From the NCBI GenBank assembly GCA_004123355.1, contig SCHM01000003.1:2418001-2482000 (forward strand): 64,000 bases of DNA, in the 5' to 3' direction. The notes under the pieces were generated by a model that worked only from the letters and a program-made list of their open reading frames with translations, had not been told where the DNA came from and did no database searches. Of this stretch, positions 25,440-38,042 are shown piece after piece. How positions within the stretch are numbered: position 1 is the stretch's first letter; every line of letters starts with the position of its first letter. The stretch is from Amphirosellinia nigrospora (lineage: Eukaryota; Ascomycota; Sordariomycetes; Xylariales; Xylariaceae). Position numbers and translations under genes: made by a program.

Positions 25440-27607
25440 AAGGTTGGCATTCTGTACACGACAGACGGCTACCTCGATATATTGCCAGTAATGTGCTTTC
25501 TTACCCCTGGAGTCGGAAGGGTACTTAACGACTTGTATAATTGAAACTCGACAAAATCACGAACCGCAACCTCGCCACATGGCCGAATTATATATTTTTC
25601 TATGTACCTACAACAATTGGCGCCACCTAGCCGTCGGCCACGAACGGTTTCCCTACTTCGAGACGTTTCATGGAACCCCTTTTTCGTCTATAATATTTCT
25701 TTCGCGGTACTATACATCTACCAACCGATTAATTCTTTTTACTTTTGTACCTATATTTTTTGCATTGAGCGGTATTTGAACGACGGATAAAGGCAATAAC
25801 TTGATATTGGGCGGTAATGGGATAAAACGGTTCTGAGGATATCGGCGGACGGAATGATCACTTAATGGATGATGTATTAGACGAGACGAGCCTTACTTCC
25901 TACTACGCACGGCTGCTTTAAGCATTATTATGGAATTTGGCATGAGATTGATAAAACCTGCAATTTTCTGATGCGTCATTGATTTACAGCCATTGAGACG
26001 AGATGCGTTTCCCCAAACAAAACTAGGGCTCGGAATTAATTAGCGAATCACATATAGTTCACTGTACGTAGTAAAGCGCAGGACATGTATATACACAAGG
26101 AGATTCCCCCTTTTGATGTTCTTGTGGCTGATTGGACTACTTGAAAATGAGGGTAGGACATTCGTGCCGCTCGCTTGAGGGTTGATGTCAGCCTGCCGGC
26201 AGGCAATCATGCGGCAACGGCTAAGTCGAGCGCTCGGCACTGGGGTCGCCACAATAATACCTATGCATGTAAGATACCAAGTTGGCGTTATACTGCTAAA
26301 TGTGCTGAAAACAAGTTGTCCCATCACATACTGTACAGCGACTGTGAGGGACGTAGCGTGAGAAATTGGTCAAGTTGGCACTGGACGAGGGAGCTCTTTC
26401 TACCTCAGTATAGTTGAGTATTGTGAGGCCTGGAGACGAGAGAAGTTGTTTCATCAAAGAAAACAAGGCCTACCTGTAATCGATAGTAGGGAGATCGATC
26501 ATTGTGGCAGCAAAACTGAGGTTTACTTCTCCGCTCTTCCACGCTTAAGTGACTGTGCCCTGAAGATCGGCGCTAAGCTAGGTGATCCTTATAGTGGTAC
26601 AGTACCAGACTATTGGGTAGGGTGGGAATTTGGGGCCGTCAAGCAAGGAAGTACACAACAGTGATTTGAATGCATAGCTGTACCTAAAGTAAGGAGAATT
26701 TCAATGAGCCATTCGTATACCAGATTGTTTACGCAGGTGCCTACTCAAATTGGTCGCCCCGTACATATTGCGAGCTGTCGTCAACAAGTTTGACAGGAAA
26801 AATAACATTTAAATAAACGAGAAGATCAGCATTGAACGTGGGATCTGGATCCCGACAGGGGGTTGACAGCACACTTCCACTACCTACCTACCTTAAGTAC
26901 TTATAGCGGGGCCTGCGCAGCGCAAGGGCATCTATTACGTAGGTGCCTTAGAACGGGGATACTGACCTTGCAACGCCATTGATATCATTGTGCGCAACCC
27001 TCATTTAGCACGCTCTCCATGTCAACCTTAATTATAATAATAAGTTCCCTTAAACCGTTGTTTCACTTTAGATTCCCCTGAAACTCGCATTGGCGCGCAC
27101 TTCTCTTTGAATTCGGGTTGGATCGATTACGCGAAGGCACCAAGACTGTCGCACCCGGCATTTGCTATTCTAGGCGACTATTAGTGAAGCCGACCGCGGC
27201 GAAGCATTCGAGAAACTTGGGTCTTGTGGCAGCAGTTTTGCGCGCCTTTCCTCGAGCGTAGACCCTGGCCGATTCGGTGGTTTCGTACTGGGAAACTGGA
27301 GCACACACTGAAACTTGCAGCTTTTGTTTTTACCTGCGGCATCGGGTTTTAGTGGCCTCAGCATCAGTACCACATTTGCGGCTCCCTTTGCGGCTCCCTT
27401 TCTCCCGTATCTTTGCGCTGCGCCTCGCAGGCCTGCTCTACATTTATTATTCGGAAAACAAAGAGCTGCGCCGCGTAATCGACTATTCATTGGAAAATAA
27501 TCGCGCGATAACGGCTTGACGGAGCCCAGGTTGGGGCAGGATAGCTAGGAGGAGTTATTGAAGACATATCAGAGGCGCAATTGAGAATAGGGAGATATCA
27601 CCCCACC
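25440..27607. other. Intergenic region upstream of the nucleotide-sugar transporter
   Basis: No gene was seen. GGCTCCCTTTGC-type direct repeats occur near 27380-27400. A minus-strand GC-rich frame at 27170-27490 is Ala/Arg-rich and looks like a composition artefact. TACCTACC words cluster near 26880. The last 400 bp presumably holds the promoter and 5' leader. Confidence 0.5.
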
Positions 27608-29275
27608 ATGGCCCTTCTCGATGTCACAACGGGCTTGCCACAGATGGTGCGAGGCCCGACGCTCTTCGGCATGCCCCTAAAGCAAATTTCTCTAATTACG
27701 GTATGTATGTTTCGTGAAAGAGGTTGCACTAGCGGGCTACTTCCGAAGAGTAGAACGGCTATGAATCCTAACTTTGTCGTTGCATTGGCTCTTCATTGCT
27801 AACACGTTGGCTGGCCAGTTAACATTCCAAAATTCTGCCGTCACCCTCATTGCGCACTATTCGCGAATGATGCCCCCTAGCGGTGACCATCGATATTTCA
27901 CATCGACCGCCATATTCCTCACCGAACTCGTCAAGCTCGCCATCTCTCTGACTTTCGCGATTTATGAAGTGTCAAGAACACTTGCGCCTTCTACCCCAGC
28001 GACTATTTTATTTCAGCAGATCTATAATTCCGTGTTCAAGGGGGATGGATGGAAGCTGGCCATACCTGCGACGCTTTATACTCTGCAAAACACCTTGCAG
28101 TATGTAGCTGTAGAGAATCTTGACCCAGTTCACTACCAGGTTATACTACAGCTCAAGGTAAGATGCTATGATGGCGCAGATCTATTTTATTGGCAGCTAA
28201 TGACAATTGAGTAGATACTTACCACGGCGATTTTCACCGTGACTATATTAGGCAGATCCTTATCATTTAAGAGATGGCTATCACTAGTTATCCTCACAGC
28301 CGGGGTCTCGATTGTCTCAATTCCCTCATCGGATTCCAAAGACCACTCTTTTATTATTCAGGACATGACAGACCACTTTTTCCCCCGATCGGTACATGAA
28401 CTAGGCCAGGTGGCTAGCAATATTGGTGAAGTGGCCAGGGAACTGACAAAACGTGGCGCAGAATCTTTAATGGCTGCTGGCGAACTGCCTGTAAAACGGT
28501 CAGCTACTTACGAGGGGATCGAGGAAGACCAAAATTCTACACCTGTCGTGAATTATTCGATCGGTCTTTTAGCTGCATTAGCCGTTGCTGCGCTCTCGGG
28601 CTCAACAGGGGTCTTCTTTGAGAAAGTATTGAAGGATTCTCACATGTCCGCATCTGTTTGGATCCGCAATATTCAACTATCTTTCTACTCCCTCATTACT
28701 TCATTCTTGGTTGGAGTGGTCTTCAAGGACGGCGAAGAAATTGCGAAACACGGTTTCTTCGACGGTTATAACTGGGTTGTATGGGCTTTGATCATTCTCC
28801 AAGCCTTTGGTGGTGTTCTGGCTTCGTTGTGCATCCACTATGCCGACAACATAGCCAAAAACTTTGCCACAAGCATCAGTATCATCATCAGTTTTCTGTT
28901 TACAGTTTACTTCTTTACATGCGAGGTTACTTTCACGGTGAGATTTCACGCCTGATCCAAAGTTTTAGACTTTCCACTGACCTATTATAGTTCGTCCTTG
29001 GCACGGGGTTGGTCCTCTTCGCAACCTATCTTTATACAGGTCCGGATCGCAAACGAGGGCGACCGCCGCCAATTAATATTGTTAACTACGAAAAGACTAC
29101 GATCGATCCTATGAGCACGCCCCGGTCAAATGATCGGCTCGAAGTACCGAACCAATTTGAAAATGTGAAAAGTTTAGGTCTCTCAACATCGCGCCCTCCT
29201 CCCCGCTGCGCCATCATGTTCGTGGACCTTCGGCTAGGAGAAGGCGCGAGATATATGATGTTGTTTCACGAATAA
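27608..29275 (+). CDS. Nucleotide-sugar transporter, UDP-galactose/UDP-GlcNAc type (SLC35A family)
   Basis: A Golgi antiporter importing UDP-sugars for glycosylation. Exons are 27608-27700, 27819-28157, 28215-28937 and 28991-29275 (479 aa). Family signatures are MPLKQISLITLTFQNSAVTL at TM1, ATLYTLQNTLQYVAVENLD, the exon junction QVILQLK/ILTTAIFTV, and LAALAVAALSGSTGVFFEKV. Towards the C-terminus, GGVLASLCIHYADNIAKNFA is followed by SISIIISFLFTVYFF. About ten hydrophobic segments are present. The central loop of about 90 residues is hydrophilic. The C-terminal tail may continue in another frame to 29286 if one C is missing near 29200. The substrate is assigned from family resemblance only. Confidence 0.88.
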
Positions 29276-29286
29276 ATGAAGAATGA

Positions 29287-30135
29287 CTACACGAATACTC
29301 ATGAAGAAGACGCGAGTTGGACATGCTAGTTTTTCGCGATAGGGGGGCGACGTCTAAGCATCGTGGAGGCGATGCACCGCGTATTCAGATGAGGGCACGA
29401 TACAAGGCGCATCCTATGTGCCTATCAATGTCAGCCATTGAGGCGTTTCCAGATTATAACGATTGCCGAGCATAATCTGAGAAAAATGCAAAGTCCGAAG
29501 CGACTACAGAAGAAAGGGGCTTGATGTGAATATGTGGCGTTCGTATTCGCATTGAGGCGAAAGCTTCGGCCCGCAGTGTCGAGAACTCTCTGGCATTTGT
29601 AAGAGGCCAGAGGAAAGGCGAGACCAACAAAAGTCTAGTAGCATTCTACAATAGGTTTGATTTATTCTCAACATAGCTACCTACGTCAAAGGTAGTATCC
29701 GTTAGGAGATTTAATATGGATTACAAGTGCTGGCAAATGAATAGAGCAACCCCGACGACGGGACCATGTTAGGTTTAGAGAACTCGTCGATACCTAGACA
29801 TTTTTTGTCGCACATCGAATGCACCTGTCTTGCTACATCTCGAGGGTCATCACGTGATCATTTATGAACAACCTCGACAAGGAAGGAGCTTCACCCATTT
29901 CGAGGCGACATCCTCAGAAGGAGCGAAGACGAAGGGATGATCAGAATTTTTCAAACCAAATCGCCCCTCTCCGCCTTGTGTGTCTCGTCATCTCTTGATT
30001 TCGCCTGGTCGCACCCTATTGCCACCAAATTGCAGAATTCCTCTAAAACATAACACCATATACATAGCCCCCTTGAAGTCAATTTCTTCCAAATATCATG
30101 ACATAACCTATCGTTGGTTCCATCGTCCCAACAAT
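29287..30135. other. Spacer between transporter and HFM1
   Basis: About 850 bp with no coding signal. It carries the 3' UTR of the transporter and the promoter of the meiotic helicase gene. No repeat was noticed. Confidence 0.5.
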
Positions 30136-33100
30136 ATGGCTGGAGGCTCCGGAGCCAGCAGTCGTAACCATATTTACGGTCCTCCCAGCAGCGGTGACCG
30201 CGACAGATATACACAACAAATTATTGATCATACGAGCAGCCTATTTCCTGAGGCTCCATATCAGCTATATCAGAGATTTACACCCCCCAATAATGACTGG
30301 AACCGAGAGAGCACTGCTAGTGAGCTGGCCAGATGCCAGAACACCAAATGCATATGGAGATTTAGACGATTATGGTATGCTCACTCTTTAGGGCACTGGA
30401 CGCCAACCGCGTGGAATGAATGAGCTGACTCGTTCCCTGATTTTGGCCTCTCTATAGACCGAACAGTACTTGGTCATCCACACCCTACGTATCAACCTTC
30501 TAGGATTGGAGGTTTCCTAGCAATAGCAGTACCAGTCAGCGTGTTTCGCTACCTTGAACGCTAGTTTCAACCGGCCTAGTCGCGTATTGGGGATGCCAGC
30601 CACCACTTTAGGCCATTTGTTCCCAGAGATCCTCAACATCCATCGCCATTCCAAAGTGTCACATACCATCAAGGTAACGAGTATATTGATCTCGACCGTT
30701 CGTCGCCTACCCATCGTGTCGAACATCCTTCAAATTCCCCTCCAATATTCCCAAATCAGTTGTTGTCGCTGCGAAATAACACGATAACCCGGCTCGAACC
30801 ACCTCAGATTCCCCATTCGCCCAGCCACTTTTCAGTCGCAACAGTGCAGAGAGGGTTGGAGAACAACATCGCGGGACACAACTCTTTACAACGCCTCTCT
30901 ATCAATGTAAGGTATACAACTAGATACCTCGTCCAAATAAGGCGCTGACATACCCTCAGCAAAAAAACAACGCCAGTCAACTCTTCAGTAACTGGCAGTT
31001 CGCCCTCGAATGCTGGATACTCCAGTCCCTCAACCCGGGTAAGCCTCGGGAGGCAAAGGCAAGTTGCTAAGCGCCATGAATTGACGCCAAAACGGAAGGG
31101 AAACATCCAACTCGATCTTGACCACGCGTCCAACCTACCACCCATCGTGAACAACACGCGCCTTGTTGACCCACGCCAATCGCTACCTGACAGATTTCGT
31201 GCCATCTTTCCATTTCAGCTTTTCAATGCTGTACAGTCAAAGTGTTTTCCCCTGGTGTACGGTACGAATGACAACGTTGTTATTTCCGCGCCTACTGGCT
31301 CTGGAAAGACGGCGATATTGGAAATGGCTATTTGTAAGCTTGTGTCAAGCGAGGGAAACGGTAACTTCAAGATTATCTATCAAGCGCCAACTAAATCTTT
31401 ATGCTCCGAAAAAACGAGGGACTGGCAGAAAAGTTCAGTCATATGAACTTGCAATGTGTCGAGCTCACTGGTGACACTTCTCAAGCCGAGGCTCGCCGCG
31501 TTGGTAACGCATCCATTATTCTAACTACCCCTGAAAAGTGGGATTCCATTACAAGAAAATGGAAAGACCATCGAAAATTGTTAGACTTGGTCCGCCTTGT
31601 GCTTATTGATGAAGTTCACATTTGAAGGATACCCGAGGCGCAACACTTGAGCTGTGGTGTCTCGTATGAAGACAATCGGAGGGAGTATCCGCTTCGTTGC
31701 GACCAGTGCAACAATCCCTAATATAGATGATGTGGCAAAATGGCTTGGCCGCGATCATCAGAACCAACACGAACCGGCTAGATTCGAAGTTTTCGGTGAA
31801 GAACTACGGCCAGTCAAGCTGCAGAGATACGTATACGGTTATGAAGGCGGGCCTAATGATTTTGTATTTGAACAGAAGCTTGACGGAAAGTTGAATCTTT
31901 TACTCGCAAAACATTCTAAGAGGAAACCGATTATGATATTCTGCTTTACACGAAAGTCGTGCCAACGTACAGCTCGATCTCTAGCAGAATGGTGGTCGAC
32001 ATGCCGTGCTAATGACCGGCCATGGCCATCACCAGACGATCGCGTCCCTGTTTTATCTCAGGACTTACAAGAGCTAGTGCGTTACGGCGTTGCATTCCAT
32101 CACGCAGGTCTTGACGCTCAAGATAGAGCTGCAATCGAGATGAACTTCCTCAGTGGGCAGCTTCATGTAATCTGTTGTACATCCACCCTAGCTGTTGGCG
32201 TAAATCTGCCCTGCCACACTGTCGTTCTCAAGGGGACAAGCCATTACACAGACGAAGGCCCGCAAGAATACACAGATTTAGATGTTATGCAAATGTTGGG
32301 ACGTGCTGGCCGCCCACAATTTGACAATAGTGCCACCGCCATTATCATGACAAGACAAGCAAACATTCAGCGATATAAGAGACTTGTCTCGGGTGAAGAA
32401 CTTCTTGAAAGCACGTTACACCGCAATTTGCTGGAGCACTTGAATTCTGAAATCGGACTCGGTACGATCCAAGACATCCAATCAGCAAAGAAGTGGATTG
32501 GTGGCACGTTTCTAAGTGTACGAGTACGGCAATCACCTTCTCTGTATAATCTGGAAAATGTGCACAATGCAGCTGGCGCCGACGAGCGAATGGAGGAATG
32601 GTGTGAGCGTGACGTAAAGCTGTTACAAGATCACGGACTGGTGACTAAACACACGCCGCTCATGTGCACTGAATATGGCCAATCTATGTCCAGGTATATG
32701 ATTCAGTTCGAAACTATGAAGCTCTTGCTTTCAATTCCACTAGCCGCTAGTATCGAGGAGATGGTGCGTACAACTAATAGGCACTTTGCATTATCGTGTA
32801 CTGACATGCTTATAGCTCACTGTCATATGCAAGGCAGTAGAATTCAAAGATTTCAGATTCAAGCCTGCTGAGCGAGCTATATTCAGGGAACTGAACAAGT
32901 CGCCTCTTGTTCTTCATCCGATCCGAGAAACACTGACACTTACTTGGCACAAAATCTTCATGATAGTCCAAATCTGTCTTGGGGCTGTTGACCTACCAAC
33001 AGATAAGGATGCTGAATTTGTTCGCCAAGATTTGTTAAGAGAGAAGCGAGTGGTATTTGATCGTATGAAACGTCTTGTGCGCTGTGTGATCGATTGTAAG

Positions 33101-35205
33101 TCGTTCGAAGGAGATGGTTTGGGCGTCAAAGCCGCACTTGACCTTAACCGCTCCATAGCGGCTCAGGCATGGGAGAACAAACCGGCACAGCTATTCCAGA
33201 TCCCGGGTTTCGGGCCAGTTGCTGTGCGAAAGTGGATAAGTCACGGGGTCCATACGATTTTGGATGTGGCCGAAAAAGGAGTCCTTGACATTGAAAGGAT
33301 TGCTAGCAGGAACCCCCGTACGGCCGAAATGTTCAGAAAATATTGGAAAACTTCCCGCGACTGATGTTGAAAGCTGATATAGTTGAGTCTAAAGCACCGG
33401 ACTTTGGGTCAGATGGCCCAATTTCAGTGACTATCAAGCACGCCTAGGGCATCGTAATACCCAAGCAGTACCATGCTGGAAGGATAGGATCCTGTGTTAA
33501 CATTCATCGCACTGAACTCGGATGGAAACCTTTCATATTTCTGGCGCGGTAGCATGAAGAAGCTTGAGAAGTCAAATGGGCTGGATATAAAATTTCCGGT
33601 TGCTCTCACAGCCCGAATCAAACGATCTACTGTTATTTCAGTTGTGAGGAGATTGTAGGCACGCAGGTTACGAAGACTTTGGAGCCCAATATTCCAGCAT
33701 CGGCATTCAGAAATGTTAGGCGGTAGCGACTCAGACCGCCGTTTCAAAACCTAGTCCGACGAGTATCGAAGAAGACTATGAGGATATAACGGACGAAGCC
33801 ATGCTTGAAGCACTGGATCGCCGAGGCCATCTAATCCGGCTCTTTGTCCCGAACTTCCAGCGCCACTGGACAACATGGATGAAGACTTTCCACTTATTGA
33901 TGAGCTCTTAGTACCAGAAGATGGCCCATCAAGAGCTGACACAATTAAAATGGACAATGGCAGGTCGTTTGCAATCACCAATGCCACAATGGGGGCCTTA
34001 CGAAACATGGCAAACCCTGCAACCACAAATGTTGTCGAGAGGGGATTACCAAATATAGGCCCCCTAAGCCATTAAAGAAGTCAAGCGACGCGGCCAGCAC
34101 ACAAGAGAATGAAAAGTCTTTTCAATCAATTTCCGAGACCTTCCAACCTCAAAAATCTAAGCTGGATGATGGGAAGACCGGAAATCAGACACGGCCAGCA
34201 TTAGTCACAAATTCGAGGGAAAGGGTTTCCACTGGCAAAGAAATCACAAACCATCAGCTACAGAAGATCACCAAGACTAAGAGGAGAAATTCGGCAAATG
34301 AATTTAAGACACAAAAGCAGCCCAAATTGACACGTTTCAGTTCGCCTAGTCCTCTCAAATGTTGAATATGTTGATCTACAACTGACGAGAGCCCCCAAGC
34401 GCCGGCAAAACGGACAGGGCCTTTTATTTCGAATCAAAAGAACCGGCAAAGACTGTTGATTCTTCACGAAGAAGTGAAAGGTCATGGAATTATTTCGCCA
34501 CCAACCAAGTACAACGTGAAAACAGGTCCTACTAACAGCGATAAGGACGGTAGTGTTTCGAATGACGAGAGACATATCGTCGTAACTCCTCAGGCCAAGA
34601 CTGTCTGCACAACCGTCAACGATGACCCGTTTAGCGATAAATATGATGAGATGTCTGACCTACCTGATTTGGATGAGTTTTTCAATTTTAGGGAACATCC
34701 AGAACAGCCACAGCCGCGTGAGGCTACACCGCCACAGATAACCTGGACAAATGACGAGACTCTATATCCTGGCGTGGTGCAGACCTTAAGAGAGAGCCTA
34801 GATTACGGTTAGAAACCGAACCTAAGCTTTACCACGATTGATGAATTACGCAAGGCGTCTGATAGATTCGATTTACTTTCGACTGATGGTGCAGTGAAGA
34901 CATCACAATCTATGCCTTCGGTGAGAGACTCCAAAGAGCCCAAATTCGTCACGTCAAGCTCTCCTCTTCCATCGTTTGATGTGGCCCCTCTTGTTTCTTC
35001 TGGGGCGGAGGAGTTAATATCGGGCTGTTGCTTCACTAGAGGCGAAAGTTGTCCTCTTGAACCTAGCCCCTTGGCTCCTGTACAGGGAAAAGAAGAAACC
35101 AGCGGGTTCGACGCGCTAAATGAAACCACTGAGGTGGGCTGGGTAGCGGATTCCAATTCAGATTTAATCAACAGTCTCCGGAGCATTGTCAATGTTATTG
35201 ACTAA
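30136..35205 (+). CDS. HFM1: ATP-dependent DNA helicase HFM1/MER3 (meiotic crossover)
   Basis: A Ski2-like DNA helicase that stabilises crossover intermediates in meiosis. Motifs in order: Walker A APTGSGKT (31288-31311), DEVH box (31608-31619), SATIPN, FCFTRKSC, AFHHAGLDAQDR, TLAVGVNLPCHTVVLKGT and MLGRAGRPQFDNS. A Sec63 domain follows, beginning near ESTLHRNLLEHLNSEI, then a helix-hairpin-helix IPGFGPVAVRKWISHG. Introns are 30375-30457 and 32764-32815. The disordered N-terminus starts near MAGGSGASSRNHIYG. The C-terminal third (33365-35205) is low-complexity and ends SLRSIVNVID-stop. Single missing bases occur near 31432, 31622 and 31650, with further breaks in both termini, so end coordinates are approximate. 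Core identity is certain. Confidence 0.9.
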
Positions 35206-36471
35206 GGTTTCCAAAGTGAGGGCGGATACTCTACTGGCTTTCATTATAGTCTATTGATCTTGGAATGACCAATAACCTCGTTTTAAGGATGTCGCTACGT
35301 ACTAGCCTAATACGTATTTCTGTACACCTAGATAGGTACCTGAAGCATTGCCCTATATTTCATGTAAATCCTTACTCATAAATATTATATTCTGGCCACA
35401 GCTGATAGCTTGGAGGTTACTCAACTAGCAATTATCAGCTTAATGAGCATGAAATATTTAGAAGGAATCACTGTTGCACTTGAAGACTTATCACATGTAA
35501 TTGTAAGCTTAGCGGCCATACTGGAACCTACATAAAGATCTTACGATATGGACGGATTTCAACACGTGTCAAGTTCGCCGTGTTAAGGTTATACTATACT
35601 TATAGTGTGAATCGTAGCGTATTGCCAGAAATATGGTGCAAAGTAAAAGTTTCTAACATAACATCCTGTCTACGATATATAAGAGCCATAGCCGTGGATG
35701 TATCATTCATCTTGATTGGAGGACTTCCCCTCGGTAAGTATATTTGACGGGTGACTATGCTCACATTCATAATCCCACGCCTTGGAAACCCCATACATTA
35801 AGATATGCGATGAGATTATACTTATTCTGATAGTGACTACTTAATATTAAATGCTCTCTTCTAAACTCTGATCATATGTGTGCCATTAAGAAGCGAGAAA
35901 GGTAGTTTTGTATAAAAATGTTGAAGTTGGTAGGGAAGCTGGGAAAAAAGCTAGGTGTCGGCTGCTAGTGTTAAATGGAGTTGTGAAAAGAAATGGTCCT
36001 CTGATAGAATATATTCTTTATCCATAAGGTGAGTGCAATGGTCAGTTCATAGGAAACCCGCTGACTGAGCTTGTAGGGGTAAAGTGTTAATAAAAGCCTC
36101 TTATGTTAGCAACATCTTTTAGTTGGTAAGTAGTCGTACTAAGGATATGATATTGGTGTCATGATATAGAACTGCACACTATACCACAACACTATAAAAT
36201 GTAGAACGTTGTCAAGTCGAGCACTTGACTGTCTGCCGTTGACTATACATGTATTGGATTCGTGGCATCTATTATAAGGAGTCAAGGAAGAGTTACTGAT
36301 GACGTTTAGGTTGAAACTTCCGCGTTATTAAGATGTTAGTTTCTGCTATCGTATATGCTCCTACTTTCCTGTACAATTTCCTCTAATCTCTCAAGGAATT
36401 AACTTGGTCCTCATGCTATTATACACGCTCCCTAGTTGCCGTATTTAGGTAGCATATGTTGCCGCCTTATC
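35206..36471. other. AT-rich spacer
   Basis: About 1.27 kb of AT-rich sequence without a supported gene on either strand. The frames present are short and lack any coding pattern. It may be a decayed element, but no terminal repeat or transposase motif was recognised. Confidence 0.5.
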
Positions 36472-38042
36472 CTATGCGTGTGTCTTGCGCACGACGCCCA
36501 CCTCGTTCCAGGCCTTGCGCACAATAGCAGCGCCATCATCACCGAATAGCTCCTCGGCTTTATCAACGGTGGCATCGGCAAATTGGATAAAAGTACATTT
36601 AGGGGGTATCTGTCCGCTTCGCATAGTCTCCCACCAGATCTTCCCAGCCTTCTCCCACCTGTTTCCATCATTGTGGTTAGCATATCTAGATTATTTTCAG
36701 GTTGCTACTATAAGGCATTAAAGCAGTGAGAAAATAAGGAAGGGGAACAATGAGCATCAATTGATCAAAGAACAGTTGAAGGCATGAAACTTACGAGTAA
36801 CCTCCGAATGCGATCGCGGAAAGATAGAAGGCCTTGTTAGGGATGCCCGAGTATAAGTGCACGCCACCGTTGTCGTCCTCAGTGGCCTTGTAGTCCTTGA
36901 AATTGTTGGGCTGAGGATCTTTGCCGAAGCGCGGGTCGTTGTACGCGGTCCCGGGGGCCTTCATGCTGCGAAGGGCAACGCCCTTGACGCCGGGCATGAG
37001 ACACTCTTCGCCGATCAGCCAGTCGGCCTCGTCGGCTTTCTCGTTCTGCACGCGCTGCTTCACCATAATGCCGAAGGTATCCGAGACGTGCTCGTTCAGG
37101 GCGCCGCTCTGTCCGGTGTAGTCGAGCGGCGAGGTGTGCTCTGTCACGGCGTGGGTGAGCTCGTGGCCGATGACGTCCACGGCGTTTGTGAAGTTTCCGA
37201 GAAAGTCGTGGCCGTCTCCGTACACCACTGCGATATTCGGAGTTAGTTGTTGCTCGTATGAACGCGATATTACGTGTTTTGAGAAAAAAAGAATGAGGAG
37301 GATATATCTATCTGGCGTTGAAATAATCCGCTATCATCTTCAAGTAGTTAAAATAAGAGAAGGAATGTCTCTCGGCATCACTTACTCTGGTTGATCTCGG
37401 GATCCCAGAACGCGTTCTCGTAGTTCTTTCCAAAGTGCACGGAGCTGATGACGTTCTCGTTCTTGTTGTCGATGGACTTCCAGTCGAAGATGTCGAGGTA
37501 GAAGCTGAGAACGTTGCCGGCGTTATCGTAGGCCTGGTTCGCGGCATCGTCGCTCACTGCCTTCTGGCCCTCGACACGCACCACGGTGCCGGGTAAATTG
37601 TCCTGATCTTGGTCGTTGTGGGCGTCGTAGACGGCCCGGTACGTCGTCTTGGCTGGCGCCGACGGGGCGGCGAGAGTCTTCGGCTCTGCCGTGATACCTT
37701 GGGCCTGTTGGTACTTGGCCTGAATACCGGCGACGTGCTCGAGATCACGCTTGGCGCTGGCGCGGGTTTCTTCATCTACGTCCTCATTATCGGAGATGTG
37801 CTTCAGTAAGGTGCCGGGGACGATGCCTTGAGTACGACGGGCGGCGGCGGCGGCACCACGGGTCCCCGAGGTGCTGTGAGTTCGGCGAAGACACGTTGGC
37901 GCTTGATGATATAATTCTTGCTGAAGTCTAGACAGTGGCGAGCGGAGGTACGAATGTCTTCGCTGTTGTGCTCGCTCTCGGCGAGAGCATTAAGAAGATA
38001 GGGGGGAACTACGGAGCAAACGTGGTAGCCGTGTGTTGCCAT
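36472..38042 (-). CDS. Protealysin/thermolysin-like M4 neutral metalloprotease
   Basis: A zinc endopeptidase of family M4. The HELTH zinc motif lies in DVIGHELTHAVTEH; the third zinc ligand is in NEHVSDTFG; the active-site His is in GGVHLYSGIPNKAF. Exons are 38042-37386, 37227-36795 and 36658-36472, giving 425 aa once a missing G near 37855 is restored. There is no signal peptide. The N-terminus carries VVPPYLLNALAES, the PPL-type precursor motif of protealysin-like enzymes, and a second similar block, IVPGTLLKHISDN, lies about 55 residues later. Third codon positions are strongly G/C, suggesting high expression. Most family members are bacterial, so ancient transfer is plausible but inferred. 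The C-terminus ends VGVVRKTHA. Confidence 0.9.

Noticed and set aside
27170-27490. Minus-strand Ala/Arg-rich frame
   Set aside because: Explained by GC-rich direct repeats in the transporter upstream region; no recognisable domain.
36857-37246. Plus-strand frame of 129 codons
   Set aside because: It is antisense to the G/C-rich M4 protease exon; the HELTH-containing minus frame is the real gene.
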